From Streptomyces triculaminicus (GTDB taxonomy: Bacteria; Actinomycetota; Actinomycetes; Streptomycetales; Streptomycetaceae), in the NCBI RefSeq assembly GCF_017349075.1, contig NZ_JAFMOF010000005.1, forward strand, positions 372,001 to 436,000: DNA of 64,000 nt, written 5' to 3'. Under the pieces are notes generated by a model. That model was given only the letters and a program-made list of their open reading frames with translations. It ran no database searches and was not told where the DNA came from. Numbering within the stretch: position 1 is the stretch's first letter; the number at the start of each line of letters is the position of its first letter. Below are positions 17,753-25,788 of this stretch, piece after piece. A program made the position numbers and the translations under genes.

Positions 17753-18550
17753 CTACCAGTAGGCGGGGGGCTGCGGAACGCCCTGCTCCGGCTCCCCGGA
17801 CGGCTCGGGCGTCTCCTCCCCCATCAGGTTGCGCACCAGCAGCGTGGCCCCGGCCACCGCGCCCGGCATCACGAAGACGGCCACGAAGGGCACCAGGAAC
17901 AGCAGCGCCAGCGGCACGCCGAAGCCCAGCGTCAGCAGCTTGCGCGAGCGCAGCAGGCGCAGCCGCTCGCGCAGCGGCACCCCGCGCCGCTGCAGCGCGA
18001 CGGCGGTGAGCTCCTCCGCGAGGAAGAAGCCGGAGACCAGGAAGCCGAGGACGGGAATGACGGTCTGCCCGATGACGGGCACGAAGCCGAGCGCGAACAG
18101 CAGTACGCCCCACACGGCGACCCGCACCAGCACGGCGAGGCTCTCGCGGGCCGAGATCCACAGCTCCCGCCACAGCGGCAGCCCGGACTCGGCGGCGCCG
18201 CCGCCCTCGGCCAGGTCGACCCGCTCGGACAGCGCCTCGTAGAAGGGCTGCCCGACCAGCAGGGTCACGGCGGTGAACGTGATCGTCGACAGCATCAGCA
18301 CGGCGCCGAAGAACACCGTCATCAGGGCGCCGCGGAAGAGCCCGACCCACGGCGAGCCCCAGTCGTCGGCGAAGGGCGTGGCCCAGGCGACGAAGTCGTC
18401 CGCCCAGAAGGCGAGCACGACGGCCGCCGCCGCGTAACCGACCAGCGTGATCAGCCCGGGCAGCAGCCCGAACCCCCACTGCCGGCGGTTACGCCCCACC
18501 CAGCGCTGGCCCTGGGCCAGGTACGTCATGCCCGCAACAAGATCTCGCAT
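17753..18550 (-). CDS. EI24 domain membrane protein (CysZ-like)
   Basis: The 265-residue protein has five or six membrane helices (for example GLLPGLITLVGYAAAAVVLAFW, TFTAVTLLVGQPFYEALSERV, VLLFALGFVPVIGQTVIPVLGFLVSGFFLAEEL). Its fold matches the EI24/CysZ family; E. coli CysZ is a sulfate channel. The C-terminus is Pro/Glu-rich and cytoplasmic. Substrate in actinobacteria is not known. GTG/ATG choice at 18550 gives MRDLVAGMTYLAQGQRWV, a common family start. Confidence 0.87.
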   Translation of the reverse strand: MRDLVAGMTYLAQGQRWVGRNRRQWGFGLLPGLITLVGYAAAAVVLAFWADDFVAWATPFADDWGSPWVGLFRGALMTVFFGAVLMLSTITFTAVTLLVGQPFYEALSERVDLAEGGGAAESGLPLWRELWISARESLAVLVRVAVWGVLLFALGFVPVIGQTVIPVLGFLVSGFFLAEELTAVALQRRGVPLRERLRLLRSRKLLTLGFGVPLALLFLVPFVAVFVMPGAVAGATLLVRNLMGEETPEPSGEPEQGVPQPPAYW

Positions 18551-18598
18551 GGCGGGAAAGCGTAGCGGCTTGGCGGAAGGTGATCGTCGCGCCCGTGT

Positions 18599-18626
18599 CC
18601 CGGGACGGTCGCGAGACCGTCCCGGG
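18599..18626 (-). terminator. Terminator of the MDR oxidoreductase gene
   Basis: A perfect 12-bp stem (CCCGGGACGGTC with its complement) closes a GCGA loop at 18611-18614. It lies 28 bases beyond the stop of the minus-strand oxidoreductase gene. Confidence 0.8.
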
Positions 18627-18653
18627 GTCGTGCCGAAGAGGGGGCGGGGTCGC

Positions 18654-19685
18654 TCAGTCGCCGAAGCTGACGATCATCTTGCCGGTGTTCTCGCCGCGCA
18701 GCAGGCCGAGGAAGGCGTCCACCGCGTTGTCGACGCCGTGCACGACCGTCTCGCGGTACTTCAGCTCGCCGGAGCGCAGCCAGCCGCCGACCTCCTCGAC
18801 GAACCGCGGGCGCAGCGCCTCGTGGTCGTTGACGATCATGCCCTGGATGCGCAGCCGCTTGCCGAGGACGAGGGCGAAGTTGTTCGGGCCCGGGACCGGC
18901 TCGGTCGCGTTGTACTGCGAGATCAGGCCGCACAGGGCGATCCGGCCGTGCGGGTTCAGGACCGAGATCGCGGCCTCGAGGTGCTCGCCGCCGACGTTCT
19001 CGAAGTAGACGTCGATGCCGTCGGGGGCGGCCTTCTTCAGCTGCTCGAGGACGGGGCCGTTCTTGTAGTTGAAGGCGGCGTCGAAGCCGTACTCCTCGAC
19101 GAGCAGGCGCACCTTCTCGTCCGAGCCCGCGCTGCCGATGACGCGCGAGGCGCCCTTCAGCCGGGCGATCTGGCCGACCTGGCTGCCGACGGCGCCGGCG
19201 GCGCCGGAGACGAAGACGGCGTCGCCCTCCTTGAAGGAGGCCACGTCGACCAGGCCCGCGTAGGCGGTCATGCCGGGCATGCCCAGCACGCCGAGGTAGG
19301 CGGACAGCGGGGCGGCGTCGGGGTCGACCTTCACGGCGTGCCGGGCCTCGACCAGGGCGTACTCGCGCCAGCCCAGGCCGTGCAGCACATGGTCGCCGGG
19401 CGCGAAGCCCTCCACGCCGGAGGCGACGACCTCGCCGACCGCGCCGCCGTCCATGGGCCGGTCGAGCTGGAAGGGGGGAATGTAGGACTTGACGTCGTTC
19501 ATCCGTCCGCGCATGTACGGGTCGACCGACATGTGGGTGTTGCGGACCAGGAGCTGCCCCTCGCCCGGCTGGAGGACCGGGGCCTCGCGCAGGGCGAAGT
19601 CCTCGGGCTTGGGCCAGCCCTGCGGGCGGGCGACCAGGTGCCACTCACGGCTGGTGGCGGGGGCGGCGGAGGCTGAGGCGGACAT
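18654..19685 (-). CDS. NADP-dependent medium-chain oxidoreductase (PTGR/CurA type)
   Basis: The 343-residue protein belongs to the zinc-free MDR branch with leukotriene B4 dehydrogenase and curcumin reductase. It shows SVDPYMRGRM, the cofactor loop VSGAAGAVGSQVGQIARLKG and NYKNGPVLEQL, with no zinc-binding Cys cluster. Such enzymes reduce the C=C bond of enones. AGGAAGGG precedes the ATG at 19685; a longer upstream start is less likely. It is divergent from a MarR gene 89 bases away, which suggests control by that regulator and a detoxifying role. Confidence 0.92.
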   Translation of the reverse strand: MSASASAAPATSREWHLVARPQGWPKPEDFALREAPVLQPGEGQLLVRNTHMSVDPYMRGRMNDVKSYIPPFQLDRPMDGGAVGEVVASGVEGFAPGDHVLHGLGWREYALVEARHAVKVDPDAAPLSAYLGVLGMPGMTAYAGLVDVASFKEGDAVFVSGAAGAVGSQVGQIARLKGASRVIGSAGSDEKVRLLVEEYGFDAAFNYKNGPVLEQLKKAAPDGIDVYFENVGGEHLEAAISVLNPHGRIALCGLISQYNATEPVPGPNNFALVLGKRLRIQGMIVNDHEALRPRFVEEVGGWLRSGELKYRETVVHGVDNAVDAFLGLLRGENTGKMIVSFGD

Positions 19686-19774
19686 GGAACCAACCCTTCC
19701 TAATGCTTCATGAACTGAAACAACCATGCGCCTCGATATTTCACATTGTCAAGCAAGCGAGTAGCCTGTTTCGT
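19686..19774. promoter_or_regulatory. Divergent promoter region, candidate MarR operator
   Basis: For the oxidoreductase (minus strand) a TTGACA lies at 19752-19747, with CATGGT 18 bases on. A palindrome TTCATGAA (19707-19714) lies between this promoter and the gene. For marR a TAGCCT hexamer (19762-19767) ends 7 nt before the ATG and no Shine-Dalgarno is visible. The operator position is inferred. Confidence 0.45.
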
Positions 19775-20224
19775 ATGACTCCTCAGACGCCGCGGACCAC
19801 GCCGCACACCGACGCCCTGACCCTCGAGGTGGTCGAACTGGTCGGGACGGTCGTGGCGCGCTACCACGAGGAATACGAGGAGGCCGCCGCCAAGCACTCC
19901 CTCACCGGTGCCCAGGCGCGCGTCCTCGCCCTGCTCTCGCGCGAGCCGATGCCCATGCGGCGCATCGCCCAGAAACTCAAGTGCGAGCCCTCGAACGTCA
20001 CGGGGATCGTCGACCGGCTGGAGGGCCGCGGCCTGGTCGAGCGCCGTCCCGACCCCGACGACCGCCGCGTCAAGCTCGCCGCCGCCACCGAGGACGGCCG
20101 GGAGACCGCCGGCCGGCTGCGCGCGTCGCTGAACTTCGCCCGCGAGCCGCTGGCCGGGCTCTCCGCCGAGGAGCGCACGACGCTGCGCGACCTGCTGCGA
20201 CGGATGCTGGGCGAGACCCCCTGA
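19775..20224 (+). CDS. MarR-family transcriptional regulator
   Basis: The 149-residue protein has the MarR winged helix (LTGAQARVLALLSREPMPMRRIAQKLKCEPSNVTGIVDRLEGRGLVERRPDPDDRRVKLAAAT) flanked by dimerisation helices. One Cys (KLKCEPSN) lies in the recognition helix region and could be redox-sensitive. It is divergent from the enone-reductase-like gene and probably represses both. The ATG at 19775 lacks a Shine-Dalgarno and follows a -10-like hexamer, so it may be leaderless. Confidence 0.93.
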   Translation: MTPQTPRTTPHTDALTLEVVELVGTVVARYHEEYEEAAAKHSLTGAQARVLALLSREPMPMRRIAQKLKCEPSNVTGIVDRLEGRGLVERRPDPDDRRVKLAAATEDGRETAGRLRASLNFAREPLAGLSAEERTTLRDLLRRMLGETP

Positions 20225-20257
20225 CGGACGGCCCCGGCCTATTCCATCCACCCCGGT

Positions 20258-20773
20258 CTACTCCGGCAGGACCAGCGCGCCGGCCGTCACCACGGTCCCC
20301 AGGCGCGGCATGTCCAGCGCCACCGAGGCGCGGTGCTCCTCGGCCGTCAGGGCGCTCATGGCGTCCTCCACGAAGACCACCTCGTAGCCGTGGTCGACGG
20401 CGGCCCGGGCCGTCGACTCCACGCCGAGATTGGTCGCGATGCCGGCGAGGACGAGCGTGCGCACGCCGCGCTCGCGCAGCCGCGCGTCCAGCTCCGTGCC
20501 GTGGAACGCGCCCACGGACCGCTTGACGATCTCGATGTCGCCCGGCTCGGCCAGCCCCGCGAGCAGCCCGCTGCCGGGCGGCTGCTCGGCGAGGCCGGGC
20601 CGCTCCACCCGTACGAGCGCGACCGGCGCGCCCGCCTTGCGGAAGGCGCGCGCCAACTCCGCCGCCGCAGCGGCCACTTCGTCTCCCGATCGCGGAGCGA
20701 GCGGCAACGCCACGACGCGTTCCATGAGATCGACGAGGACGAGTGCGGTGCGCTGGGCGTCGATTTCCGTCAT
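20258..20773 (-). CDS. Isochorismatase-family hydrolase-like protein without nucleophile Cys
   Basis: The 171-residue protein has the isochorismatase/cysteine hydrolase fold: the catalytic Asp in LVLVDLMERV, Lys in VKRSVGAFHGTELDARL, and the block AGIATNLGVESTARAAVDHGYEV. In active cysteine hydrolases this block carries Cys (TNxCV); here that place is Gly. The same change occurs in a known subgroup whose activity is unclear. A TACGGT hexamer ends 8 nt before the ATG and no good ribosome site is seen, so it may be leaderless. Confidence 0.85.
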   Translation of the reverse strand: MTEIDAQRTALVLVDLMERVVALPLAPRSGDEVAAAAAELARAFRKAGAPVALVRVERPGLAEQPPGSGLLAGLAEPGDIEIVKRSVGAFHGTELDARLRERGVRTLVLAGIATNLGVESTARAAVDHGYEVVFVEDAMSALTAEEHRASVALDMPRLGTVVTAGALVLPE

Positions 20774-20948
20774 GGTTCCAGACCGTACCGGCCGCGACCA
20801 CGGCGTGGGCGGCCTCCGGGCCGGCTCAGGACTGCCGGGAGGTAAAGCTTGCGCGAAAGAAGGGCTTCGCCCGGCACGCCGCGGCCGGCGGCACAACTCC
20901 CGGCGGATCTCCGGTCGGTCGCGCGCCGGGACGCCCGGGTGCGCGACG

Positions 20949-21554
20949 ATGGCCCGCATGAGACCGGAGCACGACCCCGCACCCGGCGGCACCGCCGCCT
21001 TCGGCCCGCTGGAGTTCCAGCTCGTCCTGCTGCGCCGGATGGCCGACCACCAGCCCGGCCTGGTCGAGGACGCCCTGCGCGAACTGGGCGTGGGACGCGC
21101 CGAGATACGCGAGGCCAACCGCCGCTGGCAGGCCATGCTGCACTCCCCGCGCCGCCGTGGCGCCGGGGTGCGCTACCGCTCCGTCCTCGGCCCGCCCGAG
21201 ACCGTCGGCCAGCGCCGGGTGGGCGACCTCGCCTTCGAGGCGACGACCTGGCCGGTGCCGCTCTGGCCCGACCTGCGCTTCGAGGTGCTGGCCGCGCCCG
21301 GCGGGGCGGTCTGGAACGAATGGCTGGTCCGCGCCCCCGGCGCGCCCGCCGCCGTGCCGCGCACGGTCGAGGAGCTGCTGCCCTGGTCGTGCACGGTGGA
21401 CGAGGTCGCGCGGGCCTTCGCACCGGCCCGCCCCATGGAGGGCACGGCCCCCACCCGCTGGCGGCTGGCCTTCACCGCCCCCGACGCCACCGGGGCGCGC
21501 GGCGGGTATGTGGCCGAGTTCACCTGGGGCCTCTTCCAGCGGCTGGTTCCGTAG
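20949..21554 (+). CDS. Conserved hypothetical protein
   Basis: I do not recognise this 201-residue protein. It is soluble, has a helical N-terminal half (FGPLEFQLVLLRRMADHQPGLVEDALRELG ... REANRRWQAML) and a beta-rich C-terminal half with many Trp (TWPVPLWPDLRFEVLA, VWNEWLVRAPG, YVAEFTWGLFQRL). Codon use and GC3 are those of a real Streptomyces gene. The ATG at 20949 is used; an ATG at 20958 is nearly as good. It is followed by the sortase gene after 104 bases. Confidence 0.75.
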   Translation: MARMRPEHDPAPGGTAAFGPLEFQLVLLRRMADHQPGLVEDALRELGVGRAEIREANRRWQAMLHSPRRRGAGVRYRSVLGPPETVGQRRVGDLAFEATTWPVPLWPDLRFEVLAAPGGAVWNEWLVRAPGAPAAVPRTVEELLPWSCTVDEVARAFAPARPMEGTAPTRWRLAFTAPDATGARGGYVAEFTWGLFQRLVP

Positions 21555-21658
21555 GGCGCCATGACGGCCCGGCCGCGAGGCCGTCTCGCACCACAGGGGG
21601 AGGCGAACTGGCCGATCGGCCGAGGCGGGGCGCGGGGCCGGTCCCTAGGTTGGAGGCC

Positions 21659-22234
21659 ATGTCCCGTGCGTCCCGTCGAACCCTCCTGCCCGTCCTCGGC
21701 CTGCTGTCGGCCGTGGCGGCCGCGCTGCCGGCCGCCTGCGCGCCGGGCGGCGGGACCGACAAGCCCATCGGCGGGCCCGCCCGGGCCGAGGAGCCGTCGC
21801 GGGTGTCCATCCCGTCCATCGGCGTGGACAGCCCGCTGATCCGGCTGACCCGGGGCAAGGACGGTGCCGTGCGGGTTCCGCCGCCGGAGAAGGGCATGAC
21901 CGCCGGCTGGTACACCGGCAGCGCCCAGCCCGGCGCCCCGGGCGCCGCCGTCATCGTGGGCCACAGCGACGCACACGGCGGCAAGGCCGTCTTCCACGAC
22001 CTGGACAAGGTCGGCGAGGGCACCGTCATCGACATCCGGCGCGGGGACGGCGAGGTGCTGCACTTCGCGGTGACCGGCACCGAGAAGGCCGCCAGGGGCG
22101 CCTTCCCGGACCGCAGGGTCTACGGGGAGACGAAGGAGAGGGCGCTGCGCCTGGTCACCTGCGCGGGCGAGCACCACGCCGGCGACGGGGACCGGGCGGA
22201 GAACCTGATCGTCTACGCGACGCTCAGGCCCTGA
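21659..22234 (+). CDS. Class F sortase
   Basis: The 191-residue protein has an N-terminal signal that ends in a lipobox-like LPAAC, so it may be a lipoprotein or single-pass membrane protein. The sortase domain has the catalytic His in VIVGHSDAHGG, Cys in RLVTCAGEHHAG and a late Arg (ENLIVYATLRP region). Class F sortases are the common small sortases of Streptomyces; their substrates are mostly unknown and no LPxTG-type substrate is encoded nearby. The ATG at 21659 follows TTGGAGG (a good ribosome site). Confidence 0.9.
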   Translation: MSRASRRTLLPVLGLLSAVAAALPAACAPGGGTDKPIGGPARAEEPSRVSIPSIGVDSPLIRLTRGKDGAVRVPPPEKGMTAGWYTGSAQPGAPGAAVIVGHSDAHGGKAVFHDLDKVGEGTVIDIRRGDGEVLHFAVTGTEKAARGAFPDRRVYGETKERALRLVTCAGEHHAGDGDRAENLIVYATLRP

Positions 22235-22270
22235 CAGGCCCTGGCCCCCGCCCGGAACGCCGTGCCGGGC

Positions 22271-22696
22271 TCAGGCGAGCCCGGCGTCCAGCGTGATCGT
22301 CGTACCGGTGAGCGCCTGGCTGACCGGGCAGTTCTTCTTGGCGTCCTCGGCGGCCGCGACGAAGCCCTCCTCGTCCAGGCCGGGCACCGTACCGCGGGTG
22401 GTGAGGTGGATGCCGGTGATGCCCTCGCCGGGCTGGAACGTCACCTCGGCCTTGGTCTCCAGCCGGGTGGGCGGGGTGCCGGCGCCGGTCAGGCCGTGCG
22501 AGAGGGCCATGGAGAAGCAGCTGGAGTGCGCGGCGGCGATGAGCTCCTCGGGGCTGGTCTTGCCGTTCGCCTGCTCGGCACGGGAGGGCCAGGAGACGGG
22601 CTGCTCGCCGATGCCGGACGAGTCGAAGGAGACGACGCCGCTGCCCTTGAGCAGCTCGCCCTCCCAGACGGTGGTCGCGATGCGGTTGGTGGCCAC
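22271..22696 (-). CDS. OsmC/Ohr-family peroxidase
   Basis: The 141-residue protein matches OsmC: the Arg loop SWPSRAEQ, the first redox Cys60 in AAAHSSCFSMALSHGL and the second Cys123 in DAKKNCPVSQAL. OsmC/Ohr proteins break down organic hydroperoxides with a thiol partner. The GTG at 22696 is chosen because GGGAGG lies 7 bases upstream; an in-frame ATG at 22723 lies before that site. Its ligand class (OsmC rather than Ohr) is judged from the SWPSR loop. Confidence 0.92.
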   Translation of the reverse strand: MATNRIATTVWEGELLKGSGVVSFDSSGIGEQPVSWPSRAEQANGKTSPEELIAAAHSSCFSMALSHGLTGAGTPPTRLETKAEVTFQPGEGITGIHLTTRGTVPGLDEEGFVAAAEDAKKNCPVSQALTGTTITLDAGLA

Positions 22697-22775
22697 GCTG
22701 TTTCCTCCCACGAAAGATCCCATGACGGACGGTCATCACACCATCAGGACAACGTCCCGATCATCCTGCGCCCGC

Positions 22776-23387
22776 CTACCGGCCCCCGGCTCCGACACGC
22801 CCGTTCCAGGCGACCAGCGCGGGTCTGCCGTGCTCGGTGCCGATCCGGCTGACGGTCCCGGTGTCGAGCCGGAACAGCGCCCCGGCCGACGGCGGCAGCC
22901 CGAGCCTACGAGCCGTCAGCACCCGCAGGAAGTGGGCGTGGGCGACCAGGACGATGTCGCCTCCGCCGTCCTCCCCCAGCCGGGGCCCGATGCTCGCGAG
23001 CACCCGGTCCGCGCGCTCGCCCACCTGCGCGGGGCTCTCCCCGGGGTGCCCCGGCGGGCCGGGCGCCACCCCGTCCTCGAAGAGGAACCAGCCGGGCCGC
23101 TCGCGCCGGATCTCGGCGGTGGTGATGCCCTCGTACCCGCCGTAGTCCCATTCGTGCAGGTCGTCCACGGTCTCGGGGTTCTTCAGGCCGGCCAGCTCGG
23201 CCGTGCGCGCGGCGCGGGCCATGGGGCTGACGAGGACCTCGGCGATGTCCCGCTCCGCCAGCCACGGCCGCAGCGCCTCCGCCTCGCGTTCACCGCGCGC
23301 GGTCAGCGCCACGTCGCTGTAGCTGGTGTGCCGCCCGTCGCGGCTCCACTCGGTCTCGCCGTGCCGGATCAGCAGCAGCTCACGCAT
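22776..23387 (-). CDS. Histidine phosphatase (phosphoglycerate-mutase-like)
   Basis: The 203-residue protein has the RHGETEW phosphate pocket at residues 8-14, the second Arg in SPMARAARTAEL, Glu in WDYGGYEGITT and the second His in LVAHAHFLRVL. This is the set for an acid phosphatase of the histidine phosphatase superfamily. It is the second gene of a trxA-phosphatase unit, overlapping trxA by 8 bases, so both are made from one mRNA. Substrate is unknown. Confidence 0.9.
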   Translation of the reverse strand: MRELLLIRHGETEWSRDGRHTSYSDVALTARGEREAEALRPWLAERDIAEVLVSPMARAARTAELAGLKNPETVDDLHEWDYGGYEGITTAEIRRERPGWFLFEDGVAPGPPGHPGESPAQVGERADRVLASIGPRLGEDGGGDIVLVAHAHFLRVLTARRLGLPPSAGALFRLDTGTVSRIGTEHGRPALVAWNGRVGAGGR

Positions 23388-23787
23388 CGGTGCCCGGCGC
23401 CTGCGCCTCGCCCTGGGCCTTCTCCTGCGCCTGCACCACGGAGGCCTTGACCTCGTCCATGTCGAGCGCGCGGGCCTGCCGGATGACGTCCTCCAGCGCG
23501 GGCTCGGGCAGCGCGCCGGGCTGGGCGTAGACGGCGATGTTGTCCCGCACGATCATCAGCGTGGGGATCGAGGTGATCTCGAAGGCCGCCGCGAGCTCCG
23601 GCTGGGACTCGGTGTCGACCTTGGCGAACACCAGGTCGCCGTGCTTCTGCGCCGCCCGCTCGAACACGGGCCCGAACTGCCGGCACGGCCCGCACCACTC
23701 CGCCCAGAAGTCGATGAGCACGAACCCGCTGCCCGCCACGACCTCGTCGAAGTTGTCCTTGGTCAGCTCCACCGTGCTGCTGCTCAT
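23380..23787 (-). CDS. trxA: Thioredoxin
   Basis: The 135-residue protein has the thioredoxin active site WAEWCGPCRQF and cis-Pro in TSIPTLMI. A charged tail of about 30 residues after the core (MDEVKASVVQAQEKAQGEAQAPGTDA) is longer than in E. coli TrxA. It reduces protein disulfides in the cytoplasm. It overlaps the histidine phosphatase gene. Streptomyces have several thioredoxins; the exact paralogue number cannot be told, so the symbol is a family-level use. Confidence 0.92.
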   Translation of the reverse strand: MSSSTVELTKDNFDEVVAGSGFVLIDFWAEWCGPCRQFGPVFERAAQKHGDLVFAKVDTESQPELAAAFEITSIPTLMIVRDNIAVYAQPGALPEPALEDVIRQARALDMDEVKASVVQAQEKAQGEAQAPGTDA

Positions 23788-23866
23788 CAGCGCCTACCCG
23801 CTTCCGGTTGTCTCGGTCGTCCAGTGTGGCTCGGGGACGTTACCGGTAACGAGGCGGCACGGCCCA

Positions 23867-25315
23867 CTATTCCGTACGCGAGCCCGCCCGTCGCGCGGCG
23901 GCGACGGCCTCCCGGTCCATGGCGCGGGCGCGGGCGCGCAGGCCCGTGCCGTAGTGGCGCAGGAGGAGGACGGCGGTGGTGGCGAGGCCGGCGAGGAGGC
24001 CGAGCCAGACGCCGAGGGTCCGCAGGTCCGCCGCGTACGCGAGGAGCCATGCGGCGGGCAGTCCTACGACCCAGTAGCCGACGAGGGTGATGCGGAAGCC
24101 GCTCCTGGTGTCGTCGAGGCCGCGCAGGAGGCCGACGCCGATGTTCTGGGCGCAGTCGAAGAACTGCAGGACGGCGACGACCAACAGCAGCCGGGTCGCG
24201 ATCGTCACGGCCCGGTCGTCGCCGCCCGCGTCGCCCGCGTCCAGGAACGGGCGCAGCACCAGGTGGGGCAGGGTGAGGTAGACGACGGCGACGGCGGCCA
24301 TGACGGCGGCGCCGCAGGCGAGGGCGGTGTTCTTCAGGCGCCGGGCGGCCTCGGGGCGGCCGAGGGCGAGTGCGCGGCTGACGTTGACGGAGGCCGCGTG
24401 GGAGAGGCCGACGGCTACCTGGAAGACGATGTAGACGAGCTGGTTGACGGCGGTGTGGGCGGCCAGGGCGGCGCTGCCGAAGGAGCCGGCCATCAGGGCG
24501 GTGACCGAGAAGAAGCCGGCCTCCGACCCGTAGGTCGCGGCGATGGGGACGCCCAGGCGCAGGAGTTCGCGCACGGTGGCGCCGTCGGCCTTGAGCATCT
24601 CGAGGCCGAGCAGCGGGGCGAGGACGGTGTCCCGCTTCGCCGACGCGTACAGGGCGAGGAAGGACAGGAGGTGGACGGCGGAGGTGGCCACGCCGATGCC
24701 GGGGAGGCCCAGTTCGGGCAGGCCCCAGGTGCCGTGGATGAGCAGCCAGTCGAGGCCCGCGTTGACGGCGACGGAGGCGAGGGTGATGCGCAGGAGCGCC
24801 TGCGGGCGCCGCATGCCGACGGTGAACTGACGGATCGCCTGGAACCACAGGCACGGCAGCAGGCCGGGGGCCAGCGCCACCAGCATCGTCCGGGCGCGGC
24901 CGGCGACGGCCGCCTCCTGGCCGAGCCCGGTGAGCCCCTGGCCGACGAGGAGCATCACGGCGCCTCCGGCGAGGCCGGCGAGCGTGGCCACCACCATGCC
25001 CGCGCGGACGATTCCTCGGACGTCCTCGCGGGTCCGGGCGGTGTCGCCGCCGGGGGTCTCGGCCCGGGCGGCGGCGGCCGCGACGCGGTTGCCCACGCAG
25101 GTCACCAGCCCCACGCCCATGGTGCGCAGCTGGTTGAAGAGGACGAGGGCCAGGCCGCCCGCCGCCAGGTCCCGGGTGCCCAGCAGGCCCATCATCACCG
25201 TGTCGGTGGTGGTCAGGGCCACCTGGGCCAGCTGGGTGAGCACCAGGGGGACGGCGAGGGCGGCGAGGGCACGGCTGTCGCGCAGGAGGGCGGTGGGCCG
25301 CGTCGGGGGCGTCAC
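23867..25315 (-). CDS. MATE-family multidrug/metabolite exporter
   Basis: The 482-residue protein has 12 membrane helices in two MATE repeats (N-half LAALAVPLVLTQLAQVALTTTDTVMMGLLG; C-half LLRLGVPIAATYGSEAGFFSVTALMAGSFG). MATE proteins export small molecules in exchange for Na+ or H+. The GTG start overlaps the stop of the SbnA-like remnant (GTGA), so the exporter was the next gene in a biosynthetic operon and probably exported its product, perhaps a metal chelator. As the upstream gene is cut off, its present expression is uncertain. Confidence 0.92.
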   Translation of the reverse strand: MTPPTRPTALLRDSRALAALAVPLVLTQLAQVALTTTDTVMMGLLGTRDLAAGGLALVLFNQLRTMGVGLVTCVGNRVAAAAARAETPGGDTARTREDVRGIVRAGMVVATLAGLAGGAVMLLVGQGLTGLGQEAAVAGRARTMLVALAPGLLPCLWFQAIRQFTVGMRRPQALLRITLASVAVNAGLDWLLIHGTWGLPELGLPGIGVATSAVHLLSFLALYASAKRDTVLAPLLGLEMLKADGATVRELLRLGVPIAATYGSEAGFFSVTALMAGSFGSAALAAHTAVNQLVYIVFQVAVGLSHAASVNVSRALALGRPEAARRLKNTALACGAAVMAAVAVVYLTLPHLVLRPFLDAGDAGGDDRAVTIATRLLLVVAVLQFFDCAQNIGVGLLRGLDDTRSGFRITLVGYWVVGLPAAWLLAYAADLRTLGVWLGLLAGLATTAVLLLRHYGTGLRARARAMDREAVAAARRAGSRTE

Positions 25316-25569
25316 TTCGTGCGGAGCTTGGTCAGGGTCTCGTCGATCTCGCGCTCCACGGCGGGGTCGATGAGGTTCCGGCGGTGCATCCGGTCGTCGT
25401 CGAAGACGGTGTCCATGTACTTCTCCCCGCCGTCGTTGACGAGCGCGACCATCGTGGTGTCCGGCGGCAGGGACGGCAAGCGGTGCAGCGCCTCGTACAC
25501 CACGCCGCCGGCGGATCCGCCGATGAGCAGGCCGGTGCGGGCGACGACGCGGGCGGTCTCCTCCAGCTC
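25312..25569 (-). pseudogene. C-terminal remnant of SbnA-like PLP-dependent cysteine synthase family enzyme
   Basis: Only about 85 codons remain. They match the C-terminal end of cysteine-synthase-fold enzymes of the 2,3-diaminopropionate type (SbnA and relatives): TARVVARTGLLIGGSAGG, then TTMVALVNDGGEKYMDTVFDDD and NLIDP. The PLP-lysine and substrate domains are missing and there is no start codon. Homology stops between 25570 and 25590, where a plus-strand ABC gene fragment begins. SbnA-like enzymes supply diaminopropionate for staphyloferrin B and for EDDS-type chelators. The remnant overlaps the MATE gene. Confidence 0.8.
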
Positions 25570-25590
25570 GGCCCCCGGCCCCCGGCCGCC

Positions 25591-25788
25591 GACTGGGCCC
25601 TGATGATCCGCGAGAACGCCCCCGGCGCCCTCCTCAACCCCTGGGCCGTCGTCGCGCCCAGCCTCGCCATCGGCCTGCTGGCCGTGAGCGTCAACCTCGC
25701 CGCCGACGCCCTCACCCCCGGCGCCCGCCCGGCACGGGCGACGGCACGGACCCGACGCCCTCACCCCGGCGAAGGGACCTCCCCGGCC
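25591..25788 (+). pseudogene. C-terminal remnant of peptide/nickel ABC permease, in frame with the ATPase
   Basis: The frame DWALMIRENAPG, then LLNPWAVVAPSLAIGLLAVS and NLAADAL is the conserved C-terminal end of a DppC/NikC-type permease (W-x-x-M-I-R motif followed by the last membrane helix). The rest of the permease is absent. No stop separates it from the ATPase domains, so the parent gene probably encoded one permease-ATPase-ATPase polypeptide, an arrangement known in actinobacteria. The break lies against the SbnA-like remnant on the other strand. Confidence 0.75.

Noticed and set aside
23537..25603. A plus-strand frame of 688 codons antisense to the MATE exporter.
   Set aside because: Low-complexity composition (Gly, Glu, Gln, Asp) and no family match; the exporter is certain.
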